NCBI GenBank assembly: GCA_030671225.1
Contig: DAOVAE010000020.1
Coordinates: 1 to 10,375 of the forward strand
Reading direction: 5' to 3'
DNA from: Desulfobacteraceae bacterium
GTDB lineage: Bacteria; Desulfobacterota; Desulfobacteria; Desulfobacterales; UBA11574
DNA: 10,375 bases
Within the stretch, counting starts at the first letter, position 1; each line of letters begins with the position of its first letter. The translations under genes and the position numbers were made by a program. Shown one piece after another: positions 7,203 to 10,375 of the stretch. The notes beneath the pieces are model-generated. The model ran no database searches, had not been told where the DNA came from, and worked only from the letters and a program-made list of their open reading frames with translations.

Positions 7203-8315
7203 TCAGGAAGCTCCGGCGCTGCCGCCTTTAAGGATGTTCTTTATTTTATTCGACATCTTACCGGATTCGATTCTGGCGAATTCCTTAAGAAGCGCTTCCT
7301 GTTTCTTGTTGAGATTGGTGGGTGTCTTTATTGCAATCTGAATGATCTGATCGCCTCGTTTATTTCTTCTTAAAGAGGGTATCCCCTCGCCTCGAAAGCT
7401 GAAAATGTCCCCGATTTGGGTGCCCTTTGGAATTTTAAGCGTCTTATTACCATTTAAAGTGGGAACCTTTATTGTATCGCCAAGGGCTGCCTGAATAAAG
7501 GAAATCTCCACCTGGCAAATTACGTCTGTATTGTTACGCTTGAAGAAATCATGAGATCCCACATGAATAAAAACATAGAGATCCCCCGGAGGCCCACCAT
7601 AAATACCGGCCTCGCCTTCTCCTGTCAGGCGAAGTCTCGATCCGTTGTCAACACCTCCGGGAATCTTTACAGCCACCTTTTTGCTAACCCTAATCTGTCC
7701 GGCCCCTCTACAGTTATTGCATGGATGCGGAATGGTTTGCCCGTTACCGCGGCAGTTGTTACATGTGGTTCTCACAGTAAAAAATCCCTGGTTTCGAGAA
7801 ACCTGGCCTGTACCGTCACACTGCCAGCAAGTTTCCGGCTTAGTGCCAGGCTCGCATGCGTCTCCCTCACATGAAGGGCAAACTTCCATCTTCTCTAAAT
7901 CTATTTCGGTTTCTGTGCCAAAGACGCTTTCCATGAAACTGAGCGTCAGGTCGTAACGAAGATCAGCACCCACCTGAGTCCTGCTTCTTGATCGCCGTCC
8001 ACTGCTGAATCCAAAAAAATCTTCAAAGATTCCGCCGAAACTTGAAAAAATGTCTTCAAAGCCGCTAAATCCGGAAAAACCCGACCCTTCAAGGCCCTGA
8101 TGACCAAACTGGTCATAAATATTCCGTTTTTGAGGATCTCGAAGCACTTCGTAAGCCTCTGAAGCCTCTTTGAATTTTTCTTCAGCCTCTTTATTGCCGG
8201 GATTTCGATCTGGATGAAATTGCAGGGCAAGCTTGCGGTAGTTAGCCTTTAACTCATTATCATCTGCATTACGTCTTACGCCTAAAGCCTCGTAGTAATC
8301 TCGTTTGGTCGTCAT
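7203..8315 (-). CDS. dnaJ: Chaperone protein DnaJ (type I J-domain protein)
   Basis: DnaJ delivers unfolded proteins to DnaK and stimulates its ATPase. The 370-residue protein (E. coli 376) has all type I parts. The J domain has HPD (residues about 34-36, in LQFHPDRNPGN), followed by a Gly/Phe stretch (GSGFSGFSGFEDIF to FFGF, about 77-103). Four zinc motifs follow: CPSCEGDA, CWQCDGTG, CNNCRGNG and CNNCRGAG; the first lacks the usual last Gly. The C-terminal substrate domains contain GGPPGDLYVFI, and GDQIIQI near the end. The start is ATG 8313-8315 (MTTKRDYYEALGV); the frame extends 8 codons further to a TTG, but that adds a non-family tail. dnaK and grpE are not adjacent. A candidate promoter with a palindrome lies 100-130 bases upstream. 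queD follows after 30 bases. Confidence 0.96.
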   Translation of the reverse strand: MTTKRDYYEALGVRRNADDNELKANYRKLALQFHPDRNPGNKEAEEKFKEASEAYEVLRDPQKRNIYDQFGHQGLEGSGFSGFSGFEDIFSSFGGIFEDFFGFSSGRRSRSRTQVGADLRYDLTLSFMESVFGTETEIDLEKMEVCPSCEGDACEPGTKPETCWQCDGTGQVSRNQGFFTVRTTCNNCRGNGQTIPHPCNNCRGAGQIRVSKKVAVKIPGGVDNGSRLRLTGEGEAGIYGGPPGDLYVFIHVGSHDFFKRNNTDVICQVEISFIQAALGDTIKVPTLNGNKTLKIPKGTQIGDIFSFRGEGIPSLRRNKRGDQIIQIAIKTPTNLNKKQEALLKEFARIESGKMSNKIKNILKGGSAGAS

Positions 8316-8415
8316 TTTGTTCCCAAATCGGCAACCCAAATAAAATATTCGGGTTCATGAATCATGCCTTTTATTAAAGGTAGTTTTGTTACAAGAAAAG
8401 ACCATGTTTTATTAA

Positions 8416-8432
8416 TGTATTAAAGTAATACA
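8416..8432. promoter_or_regulatory. Perfect 17-base palindrome (possible operator) in the dnaJ promoter
   Basis: TGTATTA-AAG-TAATACA has perfect 7-base arms around a 3-base centre, the size of a dimeric repressor site. On the - strand it covers the -10 hexamer of the candidate dnaJ promoter. It is not a CIRCE element (TTAGCACTC-N9-GAGTGCTAA), so HrcA is not implied. The regulator is unknown. Confidence 0.45.
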
Positions 8433-8449
8433 AAAACCGGTCTTGTCAA
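8422..8449 (-). promoter_or_regulatory. Candidate sigma-70 promoter for dnaJ-queD
   Basis: On the - strand a perfect TTGACA (8444-8449) is followed after 16 bases by TACTTT (8422-8427), 3 of 6 to the -10 consensus. The strong -35 and weak -10 fit a promoter helped or blocked by a factor at the overlapping palindrome. The leader to the dnaJ ATG would be about 100 bases. Confidence 0.4.
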
Positions 8450-8469
8450 CGAAGAATGGGGATTTAAGA

Positions 8470-8497
8470 ATTGAAGATTTTCGATTGAAGATTTATT
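8470..8497. repeat. Two tandem copies of a 14-base unit beginning ATTGAAGATTT
   Basis: The 11-mer ATTGAAGATTT occurs at 8470-8480 and 8484-8494, giving a 14-base period in the space between nadB and dnaJ, just past the nadB stop. The rest of 8316-8510 holds only the dnaJ promoter region and a 14-base inverted repeat CCTTT-TATT-AAAGG at 8367-8380. Confidence 0.6.
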
Positions 8498-8510
8498 TTC
8501 GTTGGACATC

Positions 8511-10166
8511 CTATCCCACAAAGGGCCTCCGAATAATAGTATCCTTTTGCCATCGTGTATCGTCCCTATAAGGATATTCAATGTTGTAGTGGAGCCCGCG
8601 GCTTTCTTTTCTGTGGCTGGCACATTTGATAATGAGATCAGCCACTATTGCTATATTTCTAAGCTCAACAAGATCTGCGGAGACCCTGAAATCCCAGTAA
8701 TATTCATGAATTTCTTTCTGGATGATTTCAATTCGTCGCTTTGCCCTGGCCAATCGTTTGTCCGATCGGACGATTCCGACATAGTTCCACATGAATCTCC
8801 GGATCTCATCCCAGCTATGTGAAACCATAATGACTTCATCGCTGTCTGTTGTGCCGACTTCATCCCATGGCGGAGGGTCAGGAGTGGAACTGAAATCGAA
8901 TACGTCGATATCTTCAATAGCCTGTTTGGAGGCTGTATGGGAATAAACCAGGGCCTCAATCAAAGAGTTGCTCGCGAGTCTATTGGCCCCATGAAGTCCG
9001 GTACAGGCGGTTTCCCCGATGGCATACAGTCGATGTAAATCTGTTCTGCCGAACATATCGGTTGCGATGCCGCCGCACATGTAATGGGCGGCGGGAACAA
9101 CCGGAAGAGGCTCCTTTGTCATATCAAAACCAAAGTTGAGACATTTTTCATATAGATTAGGAAAACGTTCCTTTATGAAATCGGCATTTTTGTTGGATAC
9201 ATCGAGAAATACGGAATCGTCCCCGCTTTTCTTGAGCTCTGCATCAATAGCACGAGCAACCACGTCACGGCACGCAAGATCCTTCTGGGAATCATACTCT
9301 TCCATAAAAGCGTTCCCGGAAGAATCGATTAGAACCGCCCCTTCACCCCTTACGGCCTCTGAAATCAGAAGGTTCTTAGCATCCGGGTGATACAGACAGG
9401 TGGGATGAAACTGAACAAATTCAAGGTTGGCCACCGTGGCACCTGCCCTGTATCCCATGGCAATCCCGTCTCCTGTGGCAATATCAGGATTGCTTGTGTA
9501 AACATAAACCTTACCCGCGCCTCCGGTGGCGAGGAGCGTTATCTTAGCGCAAAAAGTTTTGACCTTATTTGTTTGTCTGTCAAGCACATATGCTCCACAG
9601 CAATAGTCTTCATGGGTCGTAGTGATCAACCCCCTTTTCATACGTGTTGAAATGGTAATAAGATCGACGGCGATGTGATTTTCAAACAGCATAATCCGAT
9701 CGTGGTTTTTGACATGTGTTACAAGAACTCTTTCGAGCTCCATTCCGGTCATGTCATGGGAATGCACAATACGTTTTTGAGAGTGACCCCCTTCGCGCCC
9801 CAAATCAAAGTCGGTATCAAAAGGAAGTGATTCAGAATCGGATCGTTCTTTATCTTTAAAGTTGAAATGTACACCAAGGTCGATCAATTCACGGATCATG
9901 TCAGGTCCGTTTTTCACAACCATTTCCACAACATCCCGGTTACAGAGACCATCCCCGGAAACAAGGGTGTCCTGAATGTGAAGATCAAACGAGTCAAATT
10001 TAGAAAAAACAGAGGCGATTCCACCCTGTGCCAATGTGGTGGTGCTGTCCATGATCCCTTTTTTGGTAACTAACGCAACATTACCAAACTCAGCCACCTT
10101 AAGGGCAAAGGTAAGGCCGGCTACACCACTACCGATTATCAGAAAGTCTGTTTTAATTTCCATCAT
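8511..10166 (-). CDS. nadB: L-aspartate oxidase NadB
   Basis: NadB oxidises L-aspartate to iminoaspartate using FAD, the first step of de novo NAD synthesis; NadA then makes quinolinate. The protein is 551 residues from the ATG at 10164-10166 (E. coli 540). It shows the FAD-binding GSGVAGL (12-18), TTTLAQGGIA, SGDGLCN, RIVHSHDMTG, LATGGAGKVY and VQFHPT. RGEGA (with the substrate arginine), AAHYMCGGI and GANRLASNSLIEALV follow, and then the C-terminal helical domain with ESRGLHYNIEYP. These distinguish it from fumarate reductase and succinate dehydrogenase relatives. The start is uncertain: ATG 10166 or the next ATG at 10163 both fit, while a TTG at 10202 would add 12 residues; none has a good ribosome site. 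No nadA or nadC is in view; nadD is about 6 kb away. Confidence 0.95.
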   Translation of the reverse strand: MMEIKTDFLIIGSGVAGLTFALKVAEFGNVALVTKKGIMDSTTTLAQGGIASVFSKFDSFDLHIQDTLVSGDGLCNRDVVEMVVKNGPDMIRELIDLGVHFNFKDKERSDSESLPFDTDFDLGREGGHSQKRIVHSHDMTGMELERVLVTHVKNHDRIMLFENHIAVDLITISTRMKRGLITTTHEDYCCGAYVLDRQTNKVKTFCAKITLLATGGAGKVYVYTSNPDIATGDGIAMGYRAGATVANLEFVQFHPTCLYHPDAKNLLISEAVRGEGAVLIDSSGNAFMEEYDSQKDLACRDVVARAIDAELKKSGDDSVFLDVSNKNADFIKERFPNLYEKCLNFGFDMTKEPLPVVPAAHYMCGGIATDMFGRTDLHRLYAIGETACTGLHGANRLASNSLIEALVYSHTASKQAIEDIDVFDFSSTPDPPPWDEVGTTDSDEVIMVSHSWDEIRRFMWNYVGIVRSDKRLARAKRRIEIIQKEIHEYYWDFRVSADLVELRNIAIVADLIIKCASHRKESRGLHYNIEYPYRDDTRWQKDTIIRRPFVG

Positions 10167-10279
10167 ATTATTATTCTGTGTTGAAAAGATAGAATCTGTC
10201 AATAATTTCTTTAAAAATACCGTTAGATATGATAATTAAAGATAGCTTCTCGATAAGCTTAAAATAAACAATCCATTTT

Positions 10280-10375
10280 GACAATCTCGTAAAAAGTCGA
10301 AATTCGACGGCAAAAATAAAAAGCTCCAAATTCAAGGCGCGCAAATCCTGAGGAATGAGGCGTACTTATAGTACG
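10280..10375. repeat. One arm of a palindromic intergenic repeat, cut by the window edge
   Basis: This non-coding stretch upstream of nadB contains CTCGTAAAAAGTCG followed by the perfect palindrome GTCGAA-A-TTCGAC (10296-10308). It ends in CGTAC-TTATA-GTACG (10361-10375), which looks like the hairpin tip. If it is a long inverted repeat, the second arm lies beyond the window and should end near CGACTTTTTACGAG. Parts resemble the complete element at 2468-2583 (CTGAGGAA and GAGGCGTAC against CTCAGGAA and GAGGCCGTA). I recall similar dispersed repeats in Desulfobacterales but cannot confirm that here. Confidence 0.45.

Noticed and set aside
8316..8339. Eight extra codons at the dnaJ start (TTG at 8337-8339)
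   Set aside because: They add a sequence not seen in DnaJ, and the ATG at 8313-8315 gives the standard beginning.
10167..10202. Twelve extra codons at the nadB start (TTG at 10200-10202), or the TTGACA there as a promoter
   Set aside because: The added residues are low in complexity and outside the family, with no ribosome site. The TTGACA has no acceptable -10 at 16-18 bases.
1..10375. A defence, secretion, phage or CRISPR system
   Set aside because: No proteins, direct-repeat arrays, attachment sites or compositional break of that kind were seen; all long genes are known housekeeping or metabolic families.

Overview
The window reads as a chromosomal stretch of core metabolism and housekeeping from a Gram-negative bacterium. 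The order rplU-rpmA-obgE-(proB)-proA-nadD-rsfS, together with the protein style and moderate GC, suggests Desulfobacterota (former Deltaproteobacteria). This is an inference from gene order and family resemblance, not from a marker search. I see no phage, integrase, transposase, toxin-antitoxin, CRISPR or tRNA/rRNA gene. I did not find a new multi-gene system. The informative signals are gene decay and intergenic palindromic repeats.

Left edge (1-1304, + strand): a cyclopropane-fatty-acyl-phospholipid synthase-type methyltransferase reads in one continuous frame, but an in-frame amber codon at 384-386 cuts it. The amber lies in the linker between the N-terminal and catalytic domains. The 5' end is outside the window.

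Central block (1390-5757, - strand): in transcription order the genes are rplU (L21), rpmA (L27), obgE, a short proB remnant, proA, nadD and rsfS. rpmA/obgE and nadD/rsfS overlap by 4 bases, and the obgE stop overlaps the old proB start in the same way. proB survives only as about 22 N-terminal codons with a 2-base frameshift, so proA has lost its usual partner here. A roughly 115-base imperfect inverted repeat separates proA from nadD. The block links ribosome proteins, ribosome assembly and silencing factors (ObgE, RsfS), proline synthesis (ProA) and NAD synthesis (NadD).

Right block: fdhD (+, TTG start) is divergent from rplU and convergent with queD, overlapping it by 12 bases. queD lies downstream of dnaJ on the - strand, and dnaJ has a candidate promoter overlapped by a perfect 17-base palindrome. 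nadB (L-aspartate oxidase) lies upstream of dnaJ on the same strand. With nadD it gives two steps of the aspartate route to NAD. The last ~100 bases look like one arm of a palindromic intergenic repeat cut by the window edge.
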